NCBI RefSeq assembly: GCF_018873765.1
Contig: NC_057918.1
Location: 65,226,871-65,290,870 of the forward strand
Direction: 5' to 3'
Length of the DNA: 64,000 nt
Source of the DNA: Telopea speciosissima
Taxonomy: Eukaryota > Streptophyta > Magnoliopsida > Proteales > Proteaceae
Both the position numbers and the translations under genes were made by a program. Shown piece by piece: positions 35,131 through 46,611 of this stretch; the stretch's first letter is position 1, and each line of letters begins with the position of its first letter. The notes below the pieces were generated by a model. It made no database searches, was not told the origin of the DNA, and saw nothing but the letters and a program-made list of their open reading frames with translations.

Positions 35131-35275
35131 TCACTACGAGCCCAACACCCAGGGAGGTAAGGGAGGTATCCAATGGCATTGGGCTGCTGGGTGCATCGAG
35201 ATGTGCACCAGAACCCCACACATCCCCACTTGCCCAATGCCGTTGGATGCCTCCCTAGGTGCTGCCGTGCTTGGG
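35131..35275. mobile_element. Diverged relative of the GGATCGTCTCC MITE family
   Basis: GAGCCCAACACCCAGGGAGG, GTGCATCGAGATGTGCACC and GGATGCCTCCCTAGGTGCTG resemble the interior of 60101-60267. Terminal sequences are missing, so boundaries are approximate. Confidence 0.45.
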
Positions 35276-35829
35276 TCACAGGAGAAGAACTCGAACCTCG
35301 CTTACTACCTACCTAAGGTGTTCTGGTGGAACCCACCACATATAACAGTCGAACGGTCAAGAGAACTTACTCCCCCAACGGTGCAAATCTTGAGATTCAC
35401 GGTGAGAGTCTAGGATGTGTTGGATGTATCTATCTCGAATAAATTTTGGTTTGAAAAAGACAGGGAGACGTTGTCAACGTATATTTAAGAGGGAGGGTAT
35501 ATTGGGGCTTTTAATGGAAAGGGTAAAATTGGGAATTTGGAAGAAAGGCAAGGATGTTGTCGTCATTTCTGAAAATTGGGGGTTACTGAGTGGAGAATTG
35601 ATGTATACTTGTGTGGATAGGAAGAGGAAAAAAGAGGTATCCAGGATGGGTGGCAGTGAGCCAGTGACACACTGATCACTGTGTTCCATATTTCCTCATA
35701 GTTCAATGAGATTTTGCCACGTGTCAAAATACTTCCGAATTATATTCAAACGCGAGAAGAGGATGGGATGACTTTACCATTTCCAGCTCAGAGCATCAGC
35801 CTCAAAAATTACAGTTGTTTCTTATTTTC
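35276..35829. other. Intergenic, no gene seen
   Basis: Short reading frames here have no recognisable similarity. Confidence 0.4.
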
Positions 35830-35838
35830 ACGAGGAAA

Positions 35839-35973
35839 GGGAGAATGTTTTTGGTGCCGCAGCATGGGCTATGCACAGGCACATGGGTCTGCCACTTAGG
35901 GGGGAGGGTGGTTATTGTACCCACCCCATGTGTCTGAGCGCAGCCTACACTGCGACATAGAAAATAGCGCCCC
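35839..35973. mobile_element. Foldback MITE (GTGCCGCAG family)
   Basis: Runs GGGAGAATGTTTTTGGTGCC to AGAAAATAGCGCCCC, with GGCACATGGGTCTGCCACTT in the centre. No matching target duplication is visible. Confidence 0.8.
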
Positions 35974-36061
35974 TTACTAAAATATCCTCTTTGTTGTCTA
36001 GGATTTTTGTCTGGTAGTCTGGAAGTCCTTATAGTCAATTCTATTTCGTTATTATACAAAT

Positions 36062-36224
36062 GAGAAAGAGAATGCTATCTGGTCGCATGTAGTACACGGC
36101 CCCTGCACTAAAATACATGTCCGACGAATTGATCGTTGTACCACTATTATTCGTCTTTTCATGGGGGTGGCGATCTAAGTGCAAGGGCCACGTACCGCAC
36201 ACAACCAAATAGTGTTCTTTTCCC
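36062..36224. mobile_element. MITE, TGGTCGCG family, copy 1
   Basis: GAGAAAGAGAATGCTATCTG at the left and AGTGTTCTTTTCCCC at the right form an inverted repeat, with GGTCGCATGTAGTACACGGC / GCCACGTACCGCACACAACC as inner arms. TACAAAT occurs on both flanks. Same family as 60522-60711. Confidence 0.7.
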
Positions 36225-37269
36225 CTACAAATATTGTTTCTTAAATGGTTTAAATATTTATTCTTCAGCTCAGGTCTGGGAGAGGTCGCGGGACATGAAT
36301 CAATGTAATGTCGACCAAATTAAGGTGGGTAGAAACACATAACCCATCCCCATCCGCTACTCATTGAACCCTTGTATCTACATTTCGCTAATATATGTTC
36401 TTAGATGGCCTCAGATGGTTACCATTATCCTTTTTATAGTGACAAATCATCTATGTGTTCTTAAAAATATGAAAAGGAATTTGTCCATTTTTCGAGGTCT
36501 CAAAGGGGCCATTCCAATGCCCCCTTTTGCCATATATAAACTAAACCTACAATTAGGATAAACACCTCTAGGCTATCCATAAGACAATGGATGTTTTTCA
36601 TTCTGTTTTATTTACTTTCGTATTTTTCATTTCCTATCTCATGTTAAAAAAATATATAAAAATAAACTGATTACAAAAGAAGGTAACTCAATCAGATTAA
36701 AATTATTTTATGGGGAAGTCCGTTTGATATCCAAAAACTGCTCAGAAACAATCCAACTTTTATTATTTCTTTTTGTCATATCCTTAGTATAGGATTGGTA
36801 ACACCTACAACGAAAACCAAGTGTTTCGTGATTTAAAAATGCCAAAATTTCTTCTTTTTTTGGGTAGAAAATGCCAAAAATTCAAGAAACTTATTTTCTT
36901 CCAAAGAGTAAATTCAAATTAAGATAAGGAATGACAAATATAAAAATAAGGGTTTATGTTCGTAAAATTTCTGAAAAATGTCGACTGGTCCAAAATTAAA
37001 CTATCCAATTTATCAAATCATGTTATTTCAGATTAGTCCAATGCTTGATTACTCATTTATCGCACAAAAAAACTTTTTGAAATTCTGGTAACAAGAGATT
37101 TCACTAACAAAAGAGCTTTTACCGCTATCCAATACCCCTTTTTTCCAATAATGTTCAGAAATTTTCATCTATTCTGGTGTAGATAGTGCAAGTAGGTCTA
37201 TATTTCTTGGTTTCAATAGTACTCTTTACGAGCATTCTTTCCTTCTACTATTATCTAAAAATAATCAAG
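36225..37269. other. Intergenic, no gene seen
   Basis: A/T-rich with poly(A/T) tracts; nothing recognised. Confidence 0.4.
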
Positions 37270-37285
37270 TTATTAATGACTGAAT

Positions 37286-37402
37286 GAAAACAAGAAATAA
37301 TCTCTCGAGTGCCAAATTATAGAAGATTTCCTTTAAGCTTATTTCAAAAAGAAAATTATCTACTCCATCCAACAAGTTCTGGGTTCGAATCCCGGGCAGC
37401 CC
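37286..37402 (+). pseudogene. Plastid-derived trnK(UUU) 3' region (nuclear insertion), copy 1
   Basis: AAATAATCTCTCGAGTGCC, AATTATAGAAGATTTCCTTT and then GTTCTGGGTTCGAATCCCGG GCAGCCCA follow the order of the plastid trnK intron end and 3' exon as I remember it. The last part is a tRNA T-arm plus acceptor strand. The 5' exon and matK are not present, so this is a nonfunctional nuclear plastid fragment. Confidence 0.6.
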
Positions 37403-38385
37403 ATTATCATTTGCCAAATTTTATTAAAAAAGAAATCCAATCCTTATTCAATAATCCATTTTTCAACTCAAATTTATTTGTTTACATCACGAATCATTCT
37501 ATTATGTTGGATATAGCTATAAAGCTAATCTCTCTATATGTTGTAACGTTGGTAGACACTGGCATGTAAGTCATGTTATATTGTTGAATAACAAAATACT
37601 CTGGAGTTCTTCTATTTAATTCTTTTCCTTCTTCTTGTTATTGGATATTTCATCCATACACAGATCGATTCATTCTAATCTTCCACTATTTTTTTTTAAG
37701 ATTTCTTGTTCAATTACTACATAAATGAAATGTGAGTTCTATCAGATTCCAAGATTGTTGCCAACATGTCAAGTTTTGACTTAAATGGAGTTAGTCAGGT
37801 GGCAAAATAAAGCTTTGAAGAAGGCCATTAGGAGAGAATACATGTCGATACATAGATGATGAATTTGAAGGAAGTTTCTAGCAAGGCACTCTACCATCTT
37901 CAATGATGATATAATCATTCAAATGTTTGATATTTTAGAAATTTTTTCAAAATTAGGTGTTTCTTGTCAACTGTTTTGTCTAATGTGTACATGGTTTGTC
38001 TCTTTCTTTTTTAAAGATTCAAGTTTTTACAAACAAAATTGATTTTTCATGTAATTTTCAAAGCAGTATATTGATATATGACAAATTCAAATGATGATGA
38101 TGTGAAACATTGTTTATTTGATTTGCAATTAACCAAACTACTACATGACAGCTATAGCGTATGCACCATGATGGTTTCTAACACCAAAGACCAACTTTCT
38201 TGAAGTATTTATCAAAAAAATACACATCATTATCTTCTTTCTTATTGGGATACAATTTTTTGCAACTTAAATTTCATTCCTTGTATCATTTATATGGCAA
38301 ACACTAGTTAATAAATTCTCTCATTCAATTTGCAATAATTAATTATTTATTTCATTTTTAAAGAAATCTTAAACCCTCTCACATG

Positions 38386-38480
38386 CGAAATTATAGAAGA
38401 TTTCCTTTAAGCTTCTTTCAACAAGGAAATTATCTACTTCATTTGACAAGTTCTAGGTTCGAATCCCGGGCAACTCATTA
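38386..38480 (+). pseudogene. Plastid-derived trnK(UUU) 3' region, copy 2
   Basis: About 95 bp closely matching copy 1: AATTATAGAAGATTTCCTTT, GAAATTATCTACTTC, and GTTCTAGGTTCGAATCCCGG then GCAACTCA. Each copy has private differences, and some bases here look closer to the plastid form. Confidence 0.6.
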
Positions 38481-39911
38481 CTAAAGTAAAAATAATAAAA
38501 GTAAGGGGAAAGTATTCGTACGTGGGAGATTCGCCCATCAACTCCGTCAAATGAGGGATGTGAGAGTTTTTACGTCAGTTCAAATTAGCATTTATACCAA
38601 TCTAACTACATTTAATGCAAGTCCTGCACATGCACAACCGTGTGCACAAAAACTTTTGCCTAAAAGTGAAGTTATAATATTTCTTTTTTATCAATTTTGA
38701 TTACAGCAAGATTTCTCCCTGCCAAAGAACGATGTCTTACTGTTGGAAAATTATCGCCGGCACCGCACGATGGGCACTGGACCGCCCCCAGTACTTGGGG
38801 CGATAAGGGTCCCTTACTGTTAGGAGAAGGTTAATCATTCAAATCAAGCTGATAATACAGGTATGTGAGCTTGTTACATCTCCTCTCGTAGTTCATTTTT
38901 AAAATTTGGAACCGGAAATTCCAATCCAATCCGGAAATGTTCCCCTAAACCCTAGAATCGATCCCTCATAACTGAAGCCCAGAGATCCAAATTGGCCGAT
39001 TCTTAAAACTTTGTTCCAAACCCTGACTCCTTTGAGAGGCTCGGTGTCTCATGGCTTGTGGGTTTCACAAAATACTGATTCAGCATTAGTTAACCAAATG
39101 AACATTGCGGGAAGAATGCCCATTTGCTATTTTTGACTAAAATTAATTATTTATTTCATTTTTTAAGAAATCCGAAACCCTCTCGTAAGTCCTAATTTTT
39201 AAACGAGATGGAATTGTTCAGAGCCATTTCCGATCCGAATTGGATTCAAATCGTTCCTCCGTCAATTGGTTTTAAGCTATTTTGTGGTGAAAATAGAATC
39301 GGCTCAAGAATCAAGAATCAGTTCGATTCAAGGTGGATTAGAAAAACAAAAAAATGAGTAGAAATCGATCGTCGTGGATCCAATTCCAGTATAGGCAACA
39401 ACGCTTAAGAAGAAATTGGGATTGGTGTCAGCCGATTCTGATCTAATTAGTGATTCTTAAAACCCTGGCTTCGTCTAACTCGTCCACGATCCCTTCGAGG
39501 ATAAAAATCGTAAAACCCATTCATCAACTACAAGCAGAGTTTTGAGACCCAGCCTGGATCGTCGAGTCAACCTAGTGAATTGTGATCCACTCAATCAAAC
39601 GCTTAAAGCAAGTTATTGAAAGAGCTAATCGGTCATAGTTGAAGGTCTGATTCTAAGGTCCCGTTTGTTTAGAAGAGAAGGTGAGGTGGGATTGTTAGGA
39701 AGATGATGGGACCCAAATGTCGGTAGAGTTTTATTGAGAGTTAAAATATTGAGGCAAAGTTTATTTTCACATGAGGATTTTGACATTAGATAGGATAAGG
39801 GTGGGATTTTGAAGTGTCATATCAACAAATAAAGTATTTAATGATGTTCCCTAACTTTTGTAAGTTTATCACCAAAGTTCATCAAATAAAGTCTGGGTGA
39901 GATTTTGAAAT
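38481..39911. other. Intergenic, no gene seen
   Basis: Contains degraded short-element sequence (ATTCTTAAAACC-type ends near 39000 and 39470). No gene recognised. Confidence 0.4.
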
Positions 39912-39919
39912 GCCACACA

Positions 39920-40152
39920 TGGTTCTAAGAATTGGTATCGTATCGTTCGTATCGGTTTTGCTAGTCATCAATATTGATACCGTATCGATAGCACAGTATG
40001 AACAAGGGATAAAATAATCAAAAAACTTATTTTTTTAGGAATTTCAGAGATACTTTTGTTTGATACAACCTATCCAGGCCGATACTATATCAATATCATA
40101 TTGATTTTGCATGTTGCCGATACCCATTTCGATACCGTACACTAAAATTATG
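39920..40152. mobile_element. hAT-type MITE, CATGGTTCTAAG family, copy 2
   Basis: A 233-bp element with left end CATGGTTCTAAG and right end CACTAAAATTATG. Flanks ATGCCACA (39912-39919) and GTGCCACA (40153-40160) match at 7 of 8. The interior (TATCGTATCG, ACAAGGGATAAAATAATC) parallels copy 1 along its length. Confidence 0.82.
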
Positions 40153-40548
40153 GTGCCACATCAGTATTTTCCACCCTAATTCTCCCATTCCATCTAAGTC
40201 CTCTAAACAAACTTGGCCTTGAGATTTCCAAAGTATTGCCCCAAAGACGAAGCCGGAGACGAAGACCTCTGTACCGCTGAGTTGTTCGGATGTCGGAACG
40301 ATGTGTTGGAAAGACTTTAATAAAAGAGTAATTCTCTATGGGTCCCACCACAAATCTATATGTTATCTCTCGTTCGTAGACGGAAAATTTGCTGGGGGCG
40401 ATAAAGATCCTTCATAGACGTGGGTCCCATATCATAAGGAAGGAAAGAAAGGTACAGCAAACGATTCTATCGTTTATGGATGAGAATAAAGCAATATGCC
40501 CATCGTCCATTATTAGTCTATTTTCAAACGCAGGCATGTGATTGCATC

Positions 40549-40805
40549 CATGGTTCTACTGCACCGTATCGTATTGGTCAACTCGAAAATTGATACAGCT
40601 TTGGATCAGAATGGCAAAGATTGATCATATTAGATAAATTTATCTCTGATTCTTTTTTAAAAATAGAATTTTTTATTATTTTACCCCTTATTTGTATCGT
40701 GTCACTGATACGGTGTCGGCACAATATCAAGATCAGAAAGATGTAAAATCGGTATGAATAGCCCGATACAGGTGATCTGATACTGATACTATACTTAGAA
40801 CCATG
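40549..40805. mobile_element. hAT-type MITE, CATGGTTCTA ends, diverged interior
   Basis: Ends CATGGTTCTA (40549-40558) and TAGAACCATG (40796-40805) are perfect inverted repeats, with perfect 8-bp duplication ATTGCATC at 40541-40548 and 40806-40813. The interior shares the CGTATCG / GATAC theme but differs from the two other copies. Confidence 0.88.
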
Positions 40806-40813
40806 ATTGCATC

Positions 40814-42381
40814 AACCATGCCAATCAATCAAAAAGTGGTGGGAAAAAAAGATAACAAAAAAACTTAGCATCAATGGAGCACCCAGAAACATCAATATGA
40901 GTGACATTTCTACTTTTCATTGGGGATATAGGAGGGAAGTTATTTTGCGTCATCTTGTGTTTAGATGTAGGCACCACACTCTCAGACAATTTTTTTTCCC
41001 TTTCTTTACTTGCTTCTTCTAGTATAAGGTGGAATACAACTTTGCTCGAAATACAATTATGACTATGGTGTCAATCAATTTGGAGTGATTTTATCAGTGT
41101 TTTTTTTCTTCGGTAATAAAAACATGATCCATTATAAGGTGCATCGGTTCAGTTCTGTACCGGTTCAATATTGGTTCAGGTTCGGTTACTATGTAAATAT
41201 ATTCATAAGTATGGGGAAAATGTAATTTTTTTTTATGAATTTCGCATTGGTATCGAGTTATATCAGTTTGGGTTCAATTTCGATCCTGTTTTCTAAGATC
41301 GGTTTAGTGTCTTATCGGTTTTGAAGCAATCCGATTTGGATTCGGTGTGGGAACGCCCGAATTCAAAACATTGCCTTGCCAAAGCTGAGGTTGAGGGTTC
41401 AAGTCCCTCCTGATCCAATAAGCTCATATCGACTTTGGTTTGAGCCGGTTGAGTGTCACTGATTCGGTCCTACTGTCGCTACCCCTAATTATGACTAAAG
41501 TATCTTTGGAGGGGACAACGGAGTAAAATCCTTAGAAGTTCGGGCTGAGAGCTTGACACGTGAAAGCTGCTTCTCAATTTCGAGTCTTTTTCACCATAGT
41601 TGCAGTTAGAATTGCAACTGCTGCACCCAATCACGCCGCTCTCTTGTGACAACCTAGTGACCTATGGGCCCTCGTTAGGAATTGACCAAAAAAGAAAGAA
41701 AAATATCTTTGCTAGTGTTTCGTGACCAAGTTTGGGCTAATTTGGTCAATTTCTCACTACATCGATCTAGCCATTCCAACCATTGGATTACGTAGACACT
41801 GTTGGGATGGTCCATGAGGAAAATTAATTTCATTGTTTAGCTCAATTTTATAGTTATTGAGTTTGGTGTTATGTAATGTCATGTTAGTTTCCAGTCATTT
41901 CATCCCTAACCTGTCCTTTTTCTTAATCTCTGTCAAAATATCTCTTGTAATACTTAATATATAATATTTGTGTCAATCACAACCACACATTCAGCCAATA
42001 TGGTATGACTTCATGTTTAGATCATATTAATTTAGGTACTATGAGTTGTTTTGAGCATAGTTGGAAAATTGAGCTTTGATCGGGGCAAGTCACCTGAGTC
42101 GAGCCAAAATTTTGGAAAACCTGATCAAGAGTCTTGTAGTCTAGGTCAGAGTAAAAATTGACAAGACTGGGTCATAAATCGCCCGAGTCAAATAACACAC
42201 TATATTTTTATCCAACTCATCACAAACTTGATGAGTTTAGTCGTTTTTTAAAACCTAAAAAGTTGTTCACTTAGAAATTGAGTTCCCTCAACTCCTTGAC
42301 TCCCTTCTCTTGTTCAATGGTATAAATTCAAAATACATTGATATGTGATTCCTCTTTCTTTTTTTTCCTCTAGTTTTCGCA

Positions 42382-42384
<3 letters not shown>
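40814..42384. other. Intergenic, no gene seen
   Basis: A/T-rich. A GAGGGTTCAAGTCCCTC motif near 41392 resembles a tRNA T-arm but has no tRNA around it. Confidence 0.4.

Positions 42385-42417
<33 letters not shown>
42385..42417. repeat. (TA)n microsatellite at the edge of the viral insertion
   Basis: About 16 TA units next to the leader end of the endogenous pararetrovirus. A/T dinucleotide tracts often border plant pararetroviral integrations (general knowledge). Confidence 0.85.
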
Positions 42418-42423
<6 letters not shown>

Positions 42424-42483
42424 CATAGGACTTGAAGCATACAAGGATATGTGAAGAACTTTGAAGGACTTGGATACAAGTAC

Positions 42484-42511
42484 GGTACCAGAAGGGTTAA
42501 CTTCTGGTACC
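42484..42511. other. Perfect hairpin in the pararetroviral leader
   Basis: GGTACCAGAAG and CTTCTGGTACC form an 11-bp perfect stem with a 6-nt loop. It lies downstream of the viral TATA box on the minus strand, within the expected RNA leader. Confidence 0.6.
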
Positions 42512-42774
42512 TTACTAGTATGGGGATGAACACTTGAAAGCTTAAGATAAAAGCTTATGAAACTTGGAGATCTACCATAGGAGGTTCACCTTCGGAAGAT
42601 AATTACAACTTGAATACATAAAAGTACACTTGAAGAATAAAATGAAAAACTTGCAGATGATCTACTTAGATCCTGTTGATGTAGAAGAACTTAGAAGAGA
42701 TGAGTTGTAGAGGTGCTGCACTATTTTGTTTCTCCCAAATTTTTCCTCTTCCTCTTTGGAAGACGAAGTGGTTC

Positions 42775-42783
42775 TTTTATAGA
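42775..42783 (-). promoter_or_regulatory. TATA box of the pararetroviral promoter
   Basis: The minus strand reads TTCTATAAAAGAACC after the end of the polyprotein, where caulimovirids carry the pregenomic RNA promoter. TGACG-type motifs (ACGTCAGCCATGACATCA, minus strand, about 43235-43253) lie some 460 bp upstream and resemble as-1 elements, but are farther away than in known 35S-type promoters. Confidence 0.6.
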
Positions 42784-43351
42784 AGGCTTGCTCAAAGTGA
42801 ACCTTATCCGGAAGGATTCTAAGGATCACATGGGGTTGTCGGCTACTGATGACAAATGGGGCCAAAAAGGGGCCTGCACACCGAGAGGTGATGGAAACTT
42901 TTGACTTTCGAGGCAAAAGGCACCGAAAGTGAATTTGTCGTGGTCTTGAGATGCTGCTGAAAACGGGTCGGCAAGATCCGGCAGGTCGAAGAGACTTGGA
43001 ACTATTCAAAAACTCAATTTTACTATTAATGAATAGTATTTTTGACAAAGAATAGTGAAGGAATGGTCATCAGGGCATTCCAAGCATCCAGGAGGATACA
43101 GTTTTCCCCATATGAACCATACACTGGTTATACCAAATTTAAATAGGCCTGGTAGTGGATGGACTATCCAAACCTGGGATAGTAACAGGGATACGACTTT
43201 TTGCCACGTGTCACTTGCAATGCCATTTATTTGTTGATGTCATGGCTGACGTTTTTCCAACATCAAGGTCTGAAAAATAACCTTATTTTGAATGCTTCTT
43301 GTTTTTCCCTTTGGTATGACTAGACTGCTGAGTAGCTTGGCGTTGCTGGGC

Positions 43352-44375
43352 CTAGAGGACTTGATGTCTGGTGCGAGGGGAGACCGCAACAAGACAGGTT
43401 TCGCCTTCAGAGACTTCTTCTTCGGAATTGGGAACTTCTGGGTCTTGAGCAAATTGGCATGTGTGAAGATGATGGGCCAAAGAACTCATGCTAATGCGGT
43501 CTGGTATGTCTCGTTCAGGCTCTGAATCACTGTCAAGGCCAAGGGCTGCGAGCTGGGCCTTAAGAGCCTGGCATTCGAACTTAATAGAAGTGGAACTTTG
43601 CTGCTGTCAGTAATATTGGGAACTAGTTGGAGGTCAGTTAGGTTCTTGATTAAGGACTCTTTGCTACATTTGCTAATGTCACAGTTGTCCCACCATTTAA
43701 CAAAGAAAATTCTTGATAAGACTGGAATATTCCAACCTTCTTCAGTTTGCCAAAAAATCTCATAATCCCAATACAGAATCCAGGCAAGATGGCAATGAAG
43801 AAAAAATCTTAAAAGGTCTGGTTGTTCAAGGGCTGATGGGAAGTGCTTGCAAAAAGTATCAAAGGCTTCTTGAATTTGTGGTGGTAAGATGTCTTAAATT
43901 GGGTCATAGGTAGCCCACCATTAGGTGAACCAAAAGGGGAAGTGGCCTGCAAACTTATAATTGAAATAGAAAAATCATGAATGGCGGTTCTTGCTAATTT
44001 TGATATAAGAAAGCATGACGCCATGCATTCCATATAATCAAAATAATGATATTCTTGAGGTTGATAGGTTTGGGTAAATTGCCGAATGGCCAAAGGATGA
44101 GTTCCCCAGTCCTTCAATGAAAGAACCTTGTTGATTGTAACGGATGTATGAGTTACTAGGTTGGGATCTTGTTTATCAAAATTCTGCTTGATTGTGATCG
44201 AACCAGTATCGACCAAAATGAACTCAAAGAATTCTTGACTTTTGAGGGGATGGGATTGGTAAAATTGCCATCCGGAATAAAAATTTTTCTTTGCAAGCTC
44301 ATGAGGAGAATTACAATAATTGAGGGACTGTTGGTCGAACACAAATATATCTTGGTAGCATTTCTTTTGGATGTA
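43352..44375 (-). pseudogene. C-terminal module of the pararetroviral polyprotein
   Basis: Downstream of RNase H the minus strand keeps coding: SPHELAKKNFYSGWQFYQSH, then SQEFFEFILVDTGSITIK (44342-43809 frame), then in another frame TEEGWNIPVLSRIFFVKWWD, and finally an acidic tail before a TAG at 43354-43352. Comparable sequence after RNase H is known from petuvirus-like endogenous elements, without established function (from memory). Stops and frame changes break it. Confidence 0.65.
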
Positions 44376-45210
44376 CTAGCTCTTATAACTAGTCTGGGCA
44401 GTTTGGCTGGTAGGTTGGGTTCTAGTAATGGACTTGGTAGAAGAGGATCCTAAGACTACCGAATGAGCATAGGATGAACTGGGTTGGACTTGCTTAGGAA
44501 CGTTTGCCAGGGCAATTTGATGGAAAGGAGTGATCTTGGTTTTAGCATAGCTGACACTTGATTTTATCAGGGAGTTAGAAGAGGTGGACTCCTTAGGGGG
44601 AGTCATCCCTATGGTACTGATAGATTTCTGACTTTGGCCCTGTAAGAATTCACGGGTGAGGAAGTCAGGAATAGAATTAAGTTCTCCTTTGATATAGGTA
44701 ATGTCAAAATCAAAACTTGATAAAAGAGCTTGCCAGCGTGCAAAAATCTGTTTGGAGACAATGTTTTGAATATCATTTTTCAAGACATATTTTGCTGCAC
44801 TACAATCTACTCGGACTAAAAATCTTTGGATTAATAAATCACCTTGAAATTTAGATATGCACAAAACAATGGATAAAACTTCTTTTTTGATAGTGCTGTA
44901 GTTCTTTTGTGCTTGATTCCAATTTCCAGAGGTAAATTGAACTATTTGCTCCTTATGGTCAAAAACCTGTTTAAGGATGCCGCTATAACCTAAGTCAAAG
45001 GCATCAGTTTCAATAATTTTGGATGCATCAGGATCTGCTAAGGCAAGGGATTTCCGTGACAACTCTTTTAATTTGTTTGACTGCTTGGGTCTGGGAATCA
45101 GACCAGACAGGAGGAGTCTTCTTAAGCCTTAGATACAAAGGCTCACAAATCTTGCTGATGGAAAGTAGGAAGTCACGAACATAGTTTAGGCTTCCTAAGA
45201 ACCTTTAGAG
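44376..45210 (-). pseudogene. Pararetroviral RNase H region
   Basis: The end of the reverse transcriptase connection (FLGSLNYVRDFLLSISKICE) leads into RNase H. Visible active-site segments are IIETDAFDLGYSGIL (D), STIKKEVLSIVLCISKFQ (E) and FLVRVDCSAAKYVL (D), followed by FDFDITYIKGELNSIPDFL, the caulimovirid-type end. A one-base frameshift near 45063 separates the first part from the rest. Confidence 0.85.
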
Positions 45211-46110
45211 TTATTTTTTCTCCAAAATTTGATTAGGGAACTTGTCAGCAAAAGAAATGGCTCTATCGATGGGGACGATAGTGCCTTGATAAATATTATG
45301 TCCTAAGAAGCGGATTTTGGTCTGGAATAAGTTCATCTTTTTCTGAGATAAGACTAATCCGTTATGTTTGATAATTTGGAAAAATTGTTTGAGATGCTTG
45401 AAGTGTAGTTCAATGGAACTGGAATAGATGAGAACATCATCTATATAGACGATAGCAAAGTGGTCTACTGGGTTCAAAATATCATTCATAATATTTTGGA
45501 ATTCACTTGATGCGTTTTTCAGGCCGAATGGCATGACATTCCATTCATAGTGGCCGAAAGATGTGGTGAAAGCAGTCTTGTACCTATCTTGTTCGACGAT
45601 TTGGATCTGCCAAAATCCAGATTTCATATCGAATTTTGAGAAGATGGTAGACTTATAAATCTTCTGGAGGAGATCTTTTTTTGTTTGGAATGGGGTATCT
45701 GATCCATTGTAGAACCTCATTCAAATGTTTGTAATTGATAACAAGGCGAGGGGTGCCTCGTTCAATTTCAGAATTTTTTTTTACATAGAATGCAACACAA
45801 CTCCAAGGAGATTTGTTGTATCTGATTAGGTTCTTCTTTAAGAGGTCAGATATTTCTTGTTTGCAAGTTTCAACCAGTGCAGCATTCATCTGAATGGGTC
45901 TGGCTTTGGTTGGGATATTCTTTTCAGAAAAATCGTGTTCATAGGGGAGCCAGACAGAATGTTTATGGCGATGCCAAAATGCATCAGGGAATTCAGAACA
46001 AAGGTGTTGTTCGAATTTTTTGCGAAGCTAGTTAATTTGATGTTGTATGTGATTGTCTTTTAACATTTCAGCAATTCTTGTATGAGAAACTTCATTTTTT
46101 AAGAATTCTA
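45211..46110 (-). pseudogene. Pararetroviral reverse transcriptase region
   Basis: Two overlapping frames carry the domain. Frame 45889-45653 has SPWSCVAFYVKKNSEIERGT and PRLVINYKHLNE. Frame 45720-45211 has FSKFDMKSGFWQIQI and the catalytic YIDD at 45447-45436 (IVYIDDVLIYSSSIELH). The motif order and FDMKSGFWQI are typical of Caulimoviridae. A frame change near 45653-45720 separates them, and a stop ends the second at 45211. Family role: copying pregenomic RNA to DNA. Confidence 0.88.
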
Positions 46111-46239
46111 TTTGTTGTTCCTTGCGCGCAATCTTATGGATTGTTTTGTCCTCAAAAATTGCTAGGGATTTGAGTTTATTGATTTGCTTGGTATGGGCAG
46201 GTTCAATAAAATCAAAGAGGATCTTTTTTTTCTAAGGCT

Positions 46240-46590
46240 TTTGTAGAGATTCCTTAGTCTGAGGTTTTGAAAGGTTTTATTAATTCTAGGAAAGGTTGAC
46301 CTACGATAACATTTTGATCTAAGTCTTGTACAAGTATGAAGGCCTGTTTAAGGCAGATTCCTTATTTGCAGATGTGGGCATCCGAAAGTTTGTAATTGAC
46401 CTTGAGGCTTGACCCATTGGCTGCGGACAGTCTTTGTTTAGTCTTTTCGTAATATTGAGTGAGAATCAATCCTTCATGTATACAATTTAGCTGGGCTCCT
46501 GAGTCAATTAAAGCCATGGTAGTAATCTTGAAGGAGGATGGGACTACAAGGGTGATATTGATAAAACCAATTTTGGCATTTGATGTCTTG
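46240..46590 (-). pseudogene. Pararetroviral aspartic protease region
   Basis: The minus strand near 46520-46480 encodes ITTMALIDSGAQLNCIHEGL, containing the D-S-G active-site motif of retroviral-type aspartic proteases. Further on, VIVGQPFLELIKPF is the second structural motif. An in-frame TAA near 46365 interrupts the domain. In the family this enzyme cleaves the polyprotein. Confidence 0.75.
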
Positions 46591-46611
46591 GATTAAATCA
46601 ACATAGGTATG

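Noticed and set aside
41385-41415. tRNA T-arm-like GAGGGTTCAAGTCCCTC
   Set aside because: No acceptor, D-arm or anticodon arm around it; could be chance or a tiny organelle scrap.
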